64,000 nucleotides of DNA, taken from positions 62,001-126,000 of the forward strand of contig JADJCM010000010.1 in NCBI GenBank assembly GCA_016703225.1, in the 5' to 3' direction. The notes beneath the pieces are model-generated. The model searched no databases and had not been told where the DNA came from. It was given only the letters and a program-made list of their open reading frames with translations. The stretch comes from Lysobacterales bacterium. Lineage in GTDB: Bacteria > Pseudomonadota > Gammaproteobacteria > Xanthomonadales > Ahniellaceae. This document shows, piece after piece, positions 22,128-30,738 of the stretch; the first letter of the stretch is position 1, and every line of letters begins with the position of its first letter. A program made the position numbers and the translations under genes.

Positions 22128-24491
22128 ATGGTGCAGCGCCGGCGATCCCCAACCGATCGGAAAGACGTGACGAAGAGCAGCAAGGAGCAGCCCGCAGGGG
22201 TCGAACCGTCGGTGTGGGAGCAGCGCATCCGCGAAGCCGCGGTGCTGATGCTGATCCCGCTGATCGTCTACCTCGGCGTCTGCCTGTACACCTATCACCC
22301 GGGCGATCCGGGCTGGTCGCACGCCGGCTCGGATGCGCCGGTGCGCAACCTCGGCGGCGGCGTCGGCGCCTGGATCGCCGACCTGTCGCTGTACTTTTTC
22401 GGCGGCATGGCCTTCGCGTTTCCGCTGATGCTGGCCGCGATCGCGTGGCGACTGATCCGCGACGAAACGGCGCTGCCGGGCACGAAGCACGATTCCGCGT
22501 GGCTGCTGCTCGGTGCGGCCGGCTGGATCGTGAGCGGCGCCGGAATCGCGCACCTGCATTTCTTCGAGACCAACTCGCCGCTGCCGGCGAATGCCGGTGG
22601 CGTGGTCGGTGCCCTGTTCGGCGAGCTATTGCAGGGAGCATCCGGCGAACTCGGTGCAACCCTGTTCCTGCTCACGATTTTCCTGGTGATGCTGACCCTG
22701 TTCACCGGGCTCTCGTGGTTCCGGCTGATGGAGCGCATCGGCGATCTGGTGCTGGGCGTGATCGGCAAGCTGCGCGGCTTCTGGGAAACGCGCGAGGAAC
22801 GGCGAGCAGTACGCGAGGTGCGTGAGGAGCGCGAGGAAGTGCGCAAGGTCGAGAAGGTCAAGCAGGCCAAGCGCGAACCGCTGAAGATCGAGCAACCGAC
22901 GCCCGTGGTCGAGAAGAGCGAACGCGCCGAGCGCGAATTGCAGATTCCGCTGTTCACCTCCCTGCCTGCGGGCGAGCTGCCGCCGCTGTCGTTGCTCGAT
23001 GATCCCAAGCCGCAGCCCAAGGGCTATTCGGAGGAGACGCTGGAGACGCTGTCGCGCCAGGTCGAGTTCAAGCTGCGTGACTTCAAGATCGATGCCCAGG
23101 TCGTCGGCGCGTATCCTGGTCCGGTGATCACGCGTTTCGAGATGCAGCCGGCACCGGGCGTGCGCGGTGGACAGATCAGCAACCTCGACAAGGACATCGC
23201 GCGTGGCCTGAGCGTGCAGTCGGTGCGCGTGGTCGATGTGATCCCGGGCAAGTCGGTGATCGGCCTCGAAATCCCGAACGTGAACCGCGAGATCGTCTAT
23301 CTCTCGGAGATCCTGCGCTCGAAGGAATACGACAAGATCGCCTCGCCCTTGGCGCTCGCGCTCGGCAAGGACATCGGCGGTCGCCCGACCGTGGTCGATC
23401 TCGCCCGCATGCCGCATCTGCTGGTCGCCGGCACCACCGGCTCCGGCAAGTCGGTGGCGCTGAACGCGATGGTGCTGTCGCTGCTGTACAAGGCGACCGC
23501 TTCGGATGTGCGCATGCTGATGATCGATCCGAAGATGCTTGAACTCTCGGTCTACCAGGGCATTCCGCACCTGCTGGCGCCGGTGGTCACCGACATGAAG
23601 GAGGCCGCCAACGGGCTGCGCTGGTGCGTCGGCGAGATGGAACGGCGCTACAAGTTGATGTCGGCGGTCGGTGTGCGCAACCTCGGCGGTTTCAACAAGA
23701 AGGTCGAGGACGCCGAGAGCAGCGGCCATCCTTTGCTCGATCCGTTGTTCAAGCCGGTGCCGGACATGCCGCAGCTGTCGGCCGAGCCGCTGGAGACACT
23801 GCCGTACATCGTCGTGATCATCGACGAATTTGCCGACATGATGATGATCGTCGGCAAGAAGGTCGAAGAGCTGATCGCCCGTCTCGCGCAGAAGGCGCGC
23901 GCCGCCGGCATCCATCTGATCCTGGCGACGCAGCGGCCGTCGGTCGACGTCATCACTGGCCTGATCAAGGCCAACATCCCGACCCGCATCGCGTTCCAGG
24001 TGTCGAGCAAGATCGATTCGCGAACCATCCTCGACCAGATGGGCGCAGAGTCCCTGCTCGGCCACGGCGACATGCTGTACCTGCCGCCCGGCACGGCGAC
24101 GCCGGAACGCGTGCACGGCGCCTTCGTCAGCGACGACGAGGTGCATCGCGTGGTCAAGCACCTGCGTTCGATGACCAACAAGCCCGACTACATTCCCGGC
24201 GTGCTCGACGAAGTGCAGATGCTCGGCGATGGCCAGGTGATCGGTGCGACCGGCCTGCCGGAGGCCGATCCCGACGGCGCTGGCGGCGAGTCCGACGCCC
24301 TCTACGACCAGGCCGTGCGCATCGTCACCGAGACGCGGCGCGCATCGATCTCCGGTGTGCAGCGCCGGCTCAAGATCGGCTACAACCGCGCCGCGCGCAT
24401 GGTCGAAGAGATGGAGGCCGCCGGCATCGTCAGCCCGCCCAGCCACAACGGCAACCGCGAAGTGCTGGCGCCGCCGCCGCCCAAGGATTGA
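22128..24491 (+). CDS. ftsK: DNA translocase FtsK
   Basis: 787 residues. FtsK pumps DNA at the septum and activates XerCD at dif. N-terminal membrane domain: helices at ~35-55, ~90-110, ~130-150 and ~175-200. A charged linker follows (~215-270, rich in REERE and VEK). RecA-like motor with Walker A GTTGSGKS (435-442) and Walker B IVVIIDEFADMM; C-terminal gamma winged-helix domain (~715-780, RRASISGVQRRLKIGYNRAAR) that recognises KOPS. It is shorter than the E. coli protein because the linker is short. A GTG at 22167 is a plausible alternative start. The neighbourhood ftsK-lolA-rarA-serS is conserved in gammaproteobacteria. Confidence 0.96.
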   Translation: MVQRRRSPTDRKDVTKSSKEQPAGVEPSVWEQRIREAAVLMLIPLIVYLGVCLYTYHPGDPGWSHAGSDAPVRNLGGGVGAWIADLSLYFFGGMAFAFPLMLAAIAWRLIRDETALPGTKHDSAWLLLGAAGWIVSGAGIAHLHFFETNSPLPANAGGVVGALFGELLQGASGELGATLFLLTIFLVMLTLFTGLSWFRLMERIGDLVLGVIGKLRGFWETREERRAVREVREEREEVRKVEKVKQAKREPLKIEQPTPVVEKSERAERELQIPLFTSLPAGELPPLSLLDDPKPQPKGYSEETLETLSRQVEFKLRDFKIDAQVVGAYPGPVITRFEMQPAPGVRGGQISNLDKDIARGLSVQSVRVVDVIPGKSVIGLEIPNVNREIVYLSEILRSKEYDKIASPLALALGKDIGGRPTVVDLARMPHLLVAGTTGSGKSVALNAMVLSLLYKATASDVRMLMIDPKMLELSVYQGIPHLLAPVVTDMKEAANGLRWCVGEMERRYKLMSAVGVRNLGGFNKKVEDAESSGHPLLDPLFKPVPDMPQLSAEPLETLPYIVVIIDEFADMMMIVGKKVEELIARLAQKARAAGIHLILATQRPSVDVITGLIKANIPTRIAFQVSSKIDSRTILDQMGAESLLGHGDMLYLPPGTATPERVHGAFVSDDEVHRVVKHLRSMTNKPDYIPGVLDEVQMLGDGQVIGATGLPEADPDGAGGESDALYDQAVRIVTETRRASISGVQRRLKIGYNRAARMVEEMEAAGIVSPPSHNGNREVLAPPPPKD

Positions 24492-24549
24492 GCCTCAACG
24501 GCCGTTCAGTGCTGCATGCCCATGATGGCGACACGGTTGTTCCGTGCCC

Positions 24550-24623
24550 GTAGGAGCGACCCCGGTCGCGACCGGCGACGTGGCAAGGTTCGGTCCTGCG
24601 GTCGCGACCGGGGTCGCTCCTAC
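24550..24623. repeat. REP-like inverted pair (GTAGGAGCG type)
   Basis: Left arm 24550-24574 and right arm 24599-24623 are exact 25-base inverted copies beginning GTAGGAGCGACC and separated by 24 bases. It lies between ftsK and lolA, just before the lolA Shine-Dalgarno, and may act on the message as a stable hairpin. This is a typical Xanthomonadales/Pseudomonad intergenic palindrome. Confidence 0.85.
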
Positions 24624-24644
24624 ACGTTTTCATTGGAGAGTTCG

Positions 24645-25286
24645 ATGCGATTTCTGATGTTGTGCCTGTTGCTGCTCTCGAACATCGCGATCGCGGCCGA
24701 CGCGCGCGCGCGTCTGGAAGCGTTCGCGCACGGCCTCGATGCGCTGCGCGGCGAGTTCACGCAGACGACCATGGACGCCAACGGCAGCGTGCGGGAGGAG
24801 TCGCGCGGCACGCTGGCGCTGGCCGCGCCGCGCCAATTCCGCTGGCAATACGCCGAGCCGTTCCCGCAGTTGATCGTCGCCGACGGCGACAACGTCTGGA
24901 TCTTCGACCAGGATCTCGACCAGGTGACGGTGCGCAACCAGTCGACCGAGGAATCGCAGTCACCGCTGACCGTGCTCGTCGATCTGTCCCAACTCGACCG
25001 TGACTACGTCGTGCAAGACCTCAAGGATCGCGATGGCCTGTCCTGGCTGGCAATGCTGTCGCGCGAGGACGAGCCGTCGTTCAAGCGCATCCAGATCGGC
25101 TTCGACGCAGCCGGCCCCGCGCGCATGGAACTCGAAGACCTGCTCGGCAACCGCACCGAGTGGCGCTTCTCGAACTGGCAACGCAACCCCAAGCTTGCTC
25201 CCGATACCTTCCACTTCACGCCACCGGAAGGCGTCGACGTGATCGGTGAGGCAGTCACGCCCGCCGAGGCCATTCCGCTGCGCTGA
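24645..25286 (+). CDS. lolA: Outer-membrane lipoprotein carrier protein LolA
   Basis: 213 residues. LolA shuttles lipoproteins through the periplasm from LolCDE to LolB. Signal peptide MRFLMLCLLLLSNIAIAAD, then the LolA half-barrel core (LRGEFTQTTMDANG, FRWQYAEPFPQLIVADGDNVWIFD). The ATG at 24645 follows GGAGAG at good spacing; frames starting upstream run through the REP element and are rejected. Normal family length and conserved position after ftsK. Confidence 0.95.
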   Translation: MRFLMLCLLLLSNIAIAADARARLEAFAHGLDALRGEFTQTTMDANGSVREESRGTLALAAPRQFRWQYAEPFPQLIVADGDNVWIFDQDLDQVTVRNQSTEESQSPLTVLVDLSQLDRDYVVQDLKDRDGLSWLAMLSREDEPSFKRIQIGFDAAGPARMELEDLLGNRTEWRFSNWQRNPKLAPDTFHFTPPEGVDVIGEAVTPAEAIPLR

Positions 25287-25312
25287 GGCGTGCTCGGACA
25301 CGCCCGCCGCCG

Positions 25313-25340
25313 TTGAAGGATGGAGGCGGCGTTGTATCTT
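25313..25340 (+). promoter_or_regulatory. benE promoter (leaderless)
   Basis: TTGAAG (25313-25318) and TATCTT (25335-25340) are 16 bases apart. The -10 ends 6 bases before the ATG at 25347. It argues against the alternative start at 25320, which would lie inside the promoter. Confidence 0.65.
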
Positions 25341-25346
25341 CCGCGC

Positions 25347-26531
25347 ATGAACTTGATTCGCGACCTTTCGGTTTCCGCGATCGTCGCCGGTTTCGTCACG
25401 GTGCTGGTCGGCTTCACCAGTTCCGCAGTGATCGTGTTCCAGGCCGCGCAGGCGCTCGGTGCCGACGCTGCGCAGACGGCGTCATGGATGTGGGCGCTCG
25501 GATTGGGCATGGGCGTGACCTGCATCGGTCTTTCGCTGCGCTATCGCATGCCTGTCGTGACCGCGTGGTCGACGCCGGGCGCGGCGATGTTGATCACCAG
25601 TGCCGCTGGCGTGTCGATCGAAGCAGCCACCGGCGCCTTTGTCGTCTCGGCGGCGCTGATCACGGTTGCGGGCGTCAGCGGTTGGTTCGAGCGATTGCTG
25701 CATCGGATTCCGCCAGCGATCGGTGCCGGCATGCTCGCGGGCGTGCTACTGCGTTTCGGACTCGAGGTATTCGTGACGATGCGCTCGCAGTTCGTGCTCG
25801 CCGTGGCGATGTTCGTGGGCTATCTGGTGATGCGGCGGCTGCAGCCGCGATACGCGGTTCTGGTGACACTCTTGCTGGGGCTGGCGCTCTGCGCCGCATC
25901 CGACTTGCTGGCGTTCGAACGATTGCAGCTCGGGCTTGCCGTGCCCGTCTGGGTGTCGCCCGAGTTTTCGTGGGCGGCAATCGTCGGCATCGCCGTGCCG
26001 CTGTTCGTCGTGACGATGGCGTCGCAGAACGTGCCCGGTGTGACCGTGCTGCGCGCATCGGGTTACCATCCGCCGATTTCGCAAATCATCGGCTGGACCG
26101 GATTCGCAAACCTGCTGCTGGCGCCATTCGGCGCATTCGCGCTGAACCTGGCTGCGATCACGGCTGCGATCTGCACCGGCCGCGAAGCGCACGAAGACCC
26201 GAGCCGACGCTACGTTGCCGCGGTCGCGGCCGGCGCGTTCTATCTGATCGTGGGGTTGCTTGGCGCAACTGTCACGTCGCTGTTTGCAGCGTTCCCGAAG
26301 GAACTGATCAGTGTGATTGCCGGTCTCGCGTTGTTCGGCACGATCGCGAATGGCCTCGTCACCGCGCTCGCGCAGGAACGCGAACGCGAGCCGGCGCTGA
26401 TCACCTTCCTGGTCACGGCGTCCGGCATCGCGATCGGTGGCATCGGCTCCGCATTCTGGGGGCTCGTTGCCGGCGTGTTCGCGTTGTTCGTGATGCGCTG
26501 GCGCGAACCGGCTGTCGTCGTGAAGACGTAG
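25347..26531 (+). CDS. BenE-family benzoate/H+ symporter
   Basis: 394 residues from the ATG at 25347. Twelve hydrophobic segments and the conserved N-terminus RDLSVSAIVAGFV, plus TAWSTPGAAMLI and TMASQNVPGVTVLRASGY, identify the BenE family (NCS2-like fold), an inner-membrane permease. The benzoate specificity is by family name only; no benzoate catabolic gene is nearby. It is inserted between lolA and rarA, which are adjacent in most gammaproteobacteria, and has its own promoter. A TAG codon ends it and also forms the first bases of the rarA -10 hexamer. Confidence 0.9.
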   Translation: MNLIRDLSVSAIVAGFVTVLVGFTSSAVIVFQAAQALGADAAQTASWMWALGLGMGVTCIGLSLRYRMPVVTAWSTPGAAMLITSAAGVSIEAATGAFVVSAALITVAGVSGWFERLLHRIPPAIGAGMLAGVLLRFGLEVFVTMRSQFVLAVAMFVGYLVMRRLQPRYAVLVTLLLGLALCAASDLLAFERLQLGLAVPVWVSPEFSWAAIVGIAVPLFVVTMASQNVPGVTVLRASGYHPPISQIIGWTGFANLLLAPFGAFALNLAAITAAICTGREAHEDPSRRYVAAVAAGAFYLIVGLLGATVTSLFAAFPKELISVIAGLALFGTIANGLVTALAQEREREPALITFLVTASGIAIGGIGSAFWGLVAGVFALFVMRWREPAVVVKT

Positions 26532-26534
26532 ACT
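26529..26534 (+). promoter_or_regulatory. -10 hexamer of rarA (leaderless)
   Basis: TAGACT overlaps the benE stop codon and ends 6 bases before the rarA ATG. There is no clear -35. Confidence 0.45.
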
Positions 26535-26540
26535 GCCGCG

Positions 26541-27872
26541 ATGAAATCACTCACTCCACAATCTGATCTGCTGCCCGAACCCGAAACCCTGAAACCGCTG
26601 GCGGAACGGATGCGGCCGCGGGCGCTGGATGATTTTGTCGGGCAGGAGCGCTTGCTGGCGGTGGGGACGGCGTTCCGGCGGGCGATCGAGTCGGGGCGGG
26701 TGCACTCGATGATCCTGTGGGGGCCGCCGGGTTGCGGCAAGACCAGCCTGGCGCGGGTGCTGGCGCGTTATGCCGAGGCCGAGTTCCTGTCGATCTCGGC
26801 GGTACTCGGCGGGCTGGCCGAGGTGCGCGCGGCGCTGGCGCAGGCTGCGCAGCACTTTGCGGCGGGCAAGCGCACGGTGCTGTTCGTCGACGAGGTGCAT
26901 CGATTCAACAAGGCGCAGCAGGATGCGTTCCTGCCGCATATCGAGCGCGGCACCATCGTCTTCGTCGGTGCCACCACCGAGAATCCGTCCTTCGAGTTGA
27001 ATTCGGCGCTGTTGTCGCGCTGCCGCGTGCACGTGCTCGATGCGGTCTCGATCGCGGCGATCGTGCAGGCGCTGCAGCATGCGCTCGCCGATCGCGAGCA
27101 CGGCCTCGGCGAACTCGGCCTGCAGGTCGACGGCGAGGCGCTGGCCGAGATCGCCCGTGCGGCCGACGGTGACGTGCGCCGCGGCCTGACCTTGCTCGAG
27201 ATTGCCGCCGAACTGGCCGAAGGCGGTCGCATCGAAACGAGTGTGCTCGACCAGGTGCTGGCCGATCGCGTGCGCCGCTTCGACAAGGGCGGCGAGGCCT
27301 TCTACGACCAGATCTCGGCCCTGCACAAGTCGGTGCGCAACTCGAACCCGGATGCGGCGTTGTACTGGATCGCGCGCATGTTCGATGGCGGTTGTGATCC
27401 CGCCTACCTGGCGCGGCGCCTGGTGCGCATGGCGGTGGAGGACGTCGGGCTCGCCGATCCGTCCGCACTCGAACGCACGATTGCGGCCTGGGAAGCCTAT
27501 GAACGCCAGGGCAGCCCCGAGGGCGATCTCGCGCTGGCGATGATGGCGGTCTATCTGGCGATGGCGCCGAAGAGCAATGCCGCGTATGCCGCCTACGGTG
27601 CAGCGCGCAAGCTGGTCGCCGACAGCGGTTCCTTGCCGGTGCCGCTGGCATTGCGCAATGCGCCGACCAAGTTGATGAAGGAACTCGGCTACGGCGCGAA
27701 GTACCAGTACGACCCCGATCTCGAAAGCGGCATCGCCTACGGCCAGCAATGCTTCCCGGATGAACTTGGCGAACGCCAGCTGTATCGGCCGACCAGCAGT
27801 GGCATCGAAGCGCGCATCCGCGAGAAACTTGAGCAGATTCGCGCCGAACGCGCTAAGGCGGTGCAACGATGA
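26541..27872 (+). CDS. rarA: Replication-associated recombination protein A
   Basis: 443 residues, MgsA/RarA AAA+ ATPase related to eukaryotic WRNIP1, acting at stalled replication forks with SSB. Walker A GPPGCGKT (61-68), Walker B VLFVDEVHRFNKAQQD, sensor 1 GATTENPSFE, and the C-terminal MgsA tetramerisation part. The family start MxxLxPL-like is not visible, but KPLAERMRPRALDDFVGQE begins near residue 18. The stop overlaps crcB in ATGA. There is no Shine-Dalgarno and the -10 is 6 bases before the ATG. Confidence 0.95.
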   Translation: MKSLTPQSDLLPEPETLKPLAERMRPRALDDFVGQERLLAVGTAFRRAIESGRVHSMILWGPPGCGKTSLARVLARYAEAEFLSISAVLGGLAEVRAALAQAAQHFAAGKRTVLFVDEVHRFNKAQQDAFLPHIERGTIVFVGATTENPSFELNSALLSRCRVHVLDAVSIAAIVQALQHALADREHGLGELGLQVDGEALAEIARAADGDVRRGLTLLEIAAELAEGGRIETSVLDQVLADRVRRFDKGGEAFYDQISALHKSVRNSNPDAALYWIARMFDGGCDPAYLARRLVRMAVEDVGLADPSALERTIAAWEAYERQGSPEGDLALAMMAVYLAMAPKSNAAYAAYGAARKLVADSGSLPVPLALRNAPTKLMKELGYGAKYQYDPDLESGIAYGQQCFPDELGERQLYRPTSSGIEARIREKLEQIRAERAKAVQR

Positions 27873-28258
27873 GTTGGACGAACCTGTTCGCAGTCGCCGG
27901 CGGTGGCGCGCTCGGTGCGAGCATGCGCTGGGGCGTCAATTTGTTGTTCGTGCGCCATGGCTGGTATGGCCTGCCGGCGGCGACCTTCGTGGTGAATGTG
28001 GTCGGCTGCCTGCTTGCCGGACTGCTGCTGGTCTGGCTGGACACGCGCCTGCACGATGCCTTGTGGTGGCGCAACCTGTTGATGGTCGGCTTTCTGGGTG
28101 GACTGACCACGTTCTCGGCGCTCGGCGTCGAAGGCTTTCAGTTGCTGCGCGCGAATCGCATCGACTTGTTCGCGTTGACGATGCTCGCGCACGTGGGGGT
28201 CGGCGTGTTGGCGGTCGCGGCCGGCTGGAAGCTCGGCCAGGGGCTGCTTTCACACTGA
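27869..28258 (+). CDS. crcB: Fluoride ion exporter CrcB (Fluc)
   Basis: 129 residues with four membrane helices. Motifs GGALGASMRW, NVVGCLLAG and GFLGGLTTFSALG are the conserved Fluc pore signatures. It forms dual-topology dimeric fluoride channels in the inner membrane. Translationally coupled to rarA through a 4-base overlap, so it has no separate fluoride riboswitch here. Between rarA and serS is its usual position in Xanthomonadales. Confidence 0.94.
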   Translation: MSWTNLFAVAGGGALGASMRWGVNLLFVRHGWYGLPAATFVVNVVGCLLAGLLLVWLDTRLHDALWWRNLLMVGFLGGLTTFSALGVEGFQLLRANRIDLFALTMLAHVGVGVLAVAAGWKLGQGLLSH

Positions 28259-28316
28259 GCGCACGTTTCCGGTCCGAAGCTCGGGCACGGCGCGTTGGGC
28301 GCGAAGGAGCAGGGCA

Positions 28317-28892
28317 ATGAACAAGATTCTGGCGGCGGTGCTGGCGGGCATCGTGGTGTGGATGTGGGGCGCGGTATTTCACATGGTGCTGCCCTGGGGC
28401 ACTGCCGACATGAAGGACCACGTGCCTGGGGAAGATGCGGTGATGGCGGCGATGAAGGCCGAGTTCACGCAGGGCGATGGCATCTACTTCCTGCCCGGCA
28501 TGGACCTGGTCGATCACGGCGACGAGGCCAAGCTCAAGACCTGGGCCGAGAAGGCCAAAGTCGGCCCCTACGCATTCGTCATCTACCGCGAGAACGGCCT
28601 GCGAGGCGACCCAGCCTCGATGGGGCCACAGATCCTGCACCAGCTGCTGACTTCCACGCTTGCCACGTTCCTGATTGCGGTCGTTCTCGGGGCGGTGCCC
28701 GGCAGCTACGGCCGACGCGTCGGCATCGCGACCCTGATCGGCCTGTTCGCCTGGCTGGTGGTCGCCGTGCCGCAATTCAACTGGTACTACTTCCCGCGCA
28801 ACTTCGCGATGGTCGGCGCGCTCGAACACGGTGTTGGCTGGCTGCTGGCCGGGTTGATCATCGCCAAGCTGGTGAAGCCCGCGAACGCCTGA
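28317..28892 (+). CDS. Uncharacterised four-helix membrane protein
   Basis: 191 residues. One N-terminal membrane helix (4-27), an extracytoplasmic loop with histidine and acidic residues (MVLPWGTADMKDHVPGED), then three more helices at ~105-127, ~133-153 and ~158-180. A GGAG Shine-Dalgarno precedes the ATG by 7-8 bases. I do not recognise the family. It lies between crcB and serS, with a leader that suggests its own promoter. Confidence 0.65.
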   Translation: MNKILAAVLAGIVVWMWGAVFHMVLPWGTADMKDHVPGEDAVMAAMKAEFTQGDGIYFLPGMDLVDHGDEAKLKTWAEKAKVGPYAFVIYRENGLRGDPASMGPQILHQLLTSTLATFLIAVVLGAVPGSYGRRVGIATLIGLFAWLVVAVPQFNWYYFPRNFAMVGALEHGVGWLLAGLIIAKLVKPANA

Positions 28893-28956
28893 TCTTCGAC
28901 ATTGAGCAAGACCGGGCCGCGGGCGATAATCCGCGGCCTTTTCGTTGGGATTCGCC

Positions 28957-30234
28957 ATGCTCGATCCGGTCCTGTTCCGCAACAAACTCGCCGAAACCGC
29001 GGAGCTGCTGCGCGCCAAGCGCGGCTTCGTGATCGACGTCGCCGCGTTCGAGGCGGTCGAGGGTGAGCGCAAGCGCATCCAGACGCGCACCCAGGAATTG
29101 CAGAACCTGCGCAACACGCGCTCGAAGGCGATCGGCATCGCCAAGGGCAAGGGCGAGGACACCGCGGCGCTGATGGCCGAGGTCGCAAGCATCAGCGACG
29201 AGTTGAAGGCGGGCGAACAACGCCAGGCCGAACTGCTGGCCGAGATCGAAGCGCTCGCGCTGAACGTGCCGAACATCCCGCACGAGTCGGTACCGGTGGG
29301 TGGCGACGAACACGGCAATGCCGAGCAACATCGCTGGGGTACGCCGAAGCAGTTCACTTTCGCACCGAAAGACCATGTCGATCTCGGTGCGCGCAAGGGC
29401 TGGCTCGATGCGGAAACGGCCGCCAAGCTCTCGGGCGCCCGATTCACCGTGCTGCGCGGCGAACTGGCGCGTCTGCATCGTGCGCTCGCGCAGTTCATGC
29501 TCGATCTGCACACGCAGGAACACGGGTACCTGGAAACCAATGTGCCGCTGATGGTCAACGCCGCCAGCATGCGCGGCACCGGCCAGCTGCCCAAGTTCGA
29601 GGAAGACCTGTTCGCGACTGCGGGCGAGGACAAGCGTTACCTGATCCCGACCTCGGAAGTGCCGCTGACCAATATCGTGCGCGACGAGATCGTTGCCGCC
29701 GAAACACTGCCGCTGCGCATGACCGCGCATTCGATGTGCTTCCGCGCCGAGGCCGGTTCGGCCGGTCGCGACACCCGCGGCATGATCCGCCAGCACCAGT
29801 TCGAGAAAGTCGAACTGGTCAGCATCACCACGCCGGCGCAGAGTTACGACGAGCACGAACGCATGACGCGCTGCGCCGAAGTCGTGCTCGAGAAGCTCGG
29901 TCTGCCGTATCGGCGCATGCTGCTGTGCACCGGCGACATGGGCTTCGGCGCCACCAAGACCTATGACCTCGAAGTCTGGCTGCCCTCGGAAAACAAGTAC
30001 CGCGAGATCAGCTCCTGCTCGAACTGCGAGAGCTTTCAGGCACGCCGCATGCAGGCCCGCTTCCGCAACCCGGAAACCGGCAAGCCCGAACTCGTGCACA
30101 CGCTCAACGGCTCCGGCGTCGCCGTCGGCCGCGCCATGATCGCGGTGATCGAGAACTACCAGAACGAAGACGGCTCGATCACCGTCCCCGAAGCGCTGCG
30201 CAAGTACATGGGCGGCGCCGAACGCATCGCTTGA
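28957..30234 (+). CDS. serS: Seryl-tRNA synthetase
   Basis: 425 residues from the ATG at 28957 (MLDPVLFRNKLAE). It charges tRNA-Ser; a tRNA-Ser gene follows 29 bases downstream and another lies at 32595. N-terminal coiled-coil arm (~30-100), class II core with motif 2 FRAEAGSAGRDTRG, the substrate-loop EISSCSNCESFQARR and motif 3 NGSGVAVGRAMIAVIENY. An upstream start at 28945 would add four residues and is less conserved. A GATAAT hexamer lies about 27 bases before the start. Confidence 0.98.
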   Translation: MLDPVLFRNKLAETAELLRAKRGFVIDVAAFEAVEGERKRIQTRTQELQNLRNTRSKAIGIAKGKGEDTAALMAEVASISDELKAGEQRQAELLAEIEALALNVPNIPHESVPVGGDEHGNAEQHRWGTPKQFTFAPKDHVDLGARKGWLDAETAAKLSGARFTVLRGELARLHRALAQFMLDLHTQEHGYLETNVPLMVNAASMRGTGQLPKFEEDLFATAGEDKRYLIPTSEVPLTNIVRDEIVAAETLPLRMTAHSMCFRAEAGSAGRDTRGMIRQHQFEKVELVSITTPAQSYDEHERMTRCAEVVLEKLGLPYRRMLLCTGDMGFGATKTYDLEVWLPSENKYREISSCSNCESFQARRMQARFRNPETGKPELVHTLNGSGVAVGRAMIAVIENYQNEDGSITVPEALRKYMGGAERIA

Positions 30235-30263
30235 TCGGCTAGAATTGCGCTCGAAGTTTTTTA

Positions 30264-30353
30264 GGAGAGATGGCCTAGCGGTTTAAGGCAGCAGTCTTGA
30301 AAACTGCCGTAGGTGTAAGCCTACCGAGGGTTCGAATCCCTCTCTCTCCGCCA
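30264..30353 (+). tRNA. tRNA-Ser (UGA)
   Basis: 90 bases with a GGAGAGA/TCTCTCC acceptor stem and genome-encoded CCA. The anticodon loop CTTGAAA gives UGA. The long variable arm (GTAGGTG/CCTAC) is the serine identity feature. The T-arm GGTTCGAATCC is normal. A TAGAAT hexamer lies 18 bases upstream. Confidence 0.97.
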
Positions 30354-30396
30354 CCTTGTTAATTCGATGATTGCCGATCCAGCGGACCGATGCCCC

Positions 30397-30738
30397 ATGA
30401 AAAAGCAACACGTCCTCGATGAGATTCGACGCACCGCCGCCGACAATGGCGGCGCGGCGCTGGGCAAAGGCCGATTCGCGAAGGAAACAGGCATCAAGGA
30501 GTCGGATTGGAGGGGCCGCTTCTGGGCTCGCTGGAGCGATGCGGTTGTGGAAGCTGGCTTTACACCCAACACCTTGCAACCGCGTACGAGTGATGAAGCG
30601 GCTATTGGGCAGTTGGCTGAATTGATGCGCAGCTTGGGTCGCTATCCCACTGTTGCGGAGATGCAACTGCGCAAACGGGATGCGCGAACACGGTGCACGC
30701 AAGAATGCCTCCGCCTACAGCGAAGTGCTGGGGAGTAA
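30397..30738 (+). CDS. Truncated protein with homing-endonuclease-associated repeats
   Basis: 113 residues from ATG 30397 (an ATG at 30367 is also possible). The first ~93 residues hold two ~40-residue segments of the type found with homing endonucleases (HNH/GIY-YIG associated): KGRFAKETGIKESDWRGRF, WARWSDAVVEAGFTPN, then RSLGRYPTVAEMQLRKR. The similarity stops abruptly near 30675, where transposase-like sequence begins in another frame. The missing C-terminal half is presumably the nuclease. It is likely a remnant, adjacent to the 3' end of a tRNA-Ser gene. Confidence 0.5.
   Translation: MKKQHVLDEIRRTAADNGGAALGKGRFAKETGIKESDWRGRFWARWSDAVVEAGFTPNTLQPRTSDEAAIGQLAELMRSLGRYPTVAEMQLRKRDARTRCTQECLRLQRSAGE

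Noticed and set aside
25320..25346. Upstream ATG of benE at 25320
   Set aside because: It lies inside the -35/-10 region and adjoins the putative -35; the ATG at 25347 fits the BenE family start.
27800..27868. Fluoride riboswitch before crcB
   Set aside because: crcB overlaps rarA by four bases and the upstream sequence is rarA coding sequence.
30241..30263. Poly-T tract before tRNA-Ser(UGA) as a serS terminator
   Set aside because: TTTTTT is not preceded by a stable hairpin and lies just upstream of the tRNA; read-through or a promoter is as likely.
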